NCBI RefSeq assembly: GCF_037975245.1
Contig: NC_092580.1
Coordinates: forward strand, 17,494,001 to 17,558,000
DNA: 64,000 nt
DNA from: Apostichopus japonicus
Taxonomy: Eukaryota; Echinodermata; Holothuroidea; Aspidochirotida; Stichopodidae
Direction of reading: 5' to 3'
Below are positions 63,667-64,000 of the stretch, piece after piece. Positions within the stretch are counted from its first letter, which is position 1. Each line of letters starts with the position of its first letter. Below the pieces are notes generated by a model. That model saw only the letters and a program-made list of their open reading frames with translations, searched no databases and had not been told where the DNA came from. The position numbers and the translations under genes are program-made.

Positions 63667-64000
63667 AGAGAGTAGAGGATCAAAACAAATAGATAGCTCA
63701 TGAAAGTGTAGAAGAAAGGGGGATGTTTTTTTTTTTCAAATTTTTAACAGCCTGAAAATATACTGTAAGAAGTTAATTTTTGAAGCCATGGTAAGACTTT
63801 GTTCTGGGACTGATTTCTGCTCAATGACAACTGTAGATCACAATTTAGAAGTTTCCAATCTGCTTCTGTCATATCTGAGTTGCAGAACAGAGGCAAGAAA
63901 GTTGAGTTTGATTACCAGATTAGGACTCACAATTGCAGTAACGGTGCTGTCCAAGTATCACAACTTTCGTAATATAAGAAGCTGTCAATATATCTGAATG

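Overview
The window looks like nuclear DNA of a marine invertebrate. Genes have GT-AG introns, and the intergenic DNA is AT-rich and full of microsatellites, fold-back sequences, short G-run-rich DNA transposons with 8-bp target duplications, a tRNA-derived SINE and a decayed LINE. Poly-G 'CAGTGGCGTAG...' mini-transposons of this kind are common in echinoderms and other marine deuterostomes. I favour an echinoderm-like animal, but the class cannot be fixed from the sequence.

Three protein-coding genes are well supported. (1) TMA7, plus strand, 1790-4327: four coding exons rebuild to exactly 64 aa, the length of the human protein. (2) An APPL1/APPL2-type endosomal adaptor, minus strand, 27817-12185: 17 coding exons, all phase-compatible, give an 811-aa BAR-PH-PTB protein with a long new proline-rich C-terminal exon. 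(3) An uninterrupted 607-codon ORF, plus strand, 50039-51862, that is clearly a HypX/HoxX-type protein (formyltransferase-like half plus crotonase-like half). In bacteria this enzyme makes the CO ligand of [NiFe]-hydrogenase. Animals have no such hydrogenase, so this is the most interesting gene here. It has an N-terminal extension that could be a mitochondrial presequence, a splice-acceptor-like site just before its ATG and an AATAAA 57 nt after its stop, and it lies between animal-type transposons. It is therefore a resident gene, probably acquired by ancient horizontal transfer. Two weak candidate coding exons (a SAP-like motif on minus, a membrane-anchored N-terminus on plus) lie head to head near the right edge.

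Layout: 1-4.5 kb TMA7; 4.5-12 kb intergenic with nothing recognisable; 12.2-27.8 kb APPL, with a hAT-like MITE, a LINE 3' end, a SINE and several satellites in its introns; 28-48 kb a transposon-dense stretch; 50-52 kb the HypX-like gene; 53-64 kb more transposons, including an unusual 1.2-kb fold-back element built on arrays of GATATC palindromes.

The genes do not form an operon or an obvious pathway. The other notable content is the layered insertion history at 37.9-39.9 kb: a near-perfect 112-bp-arm hairpin was broken by a hAT-like composite (8-bp duplication GAACTGAT) and again by a TTAA-flanked MITE. Removing both inserts restores equal arms.
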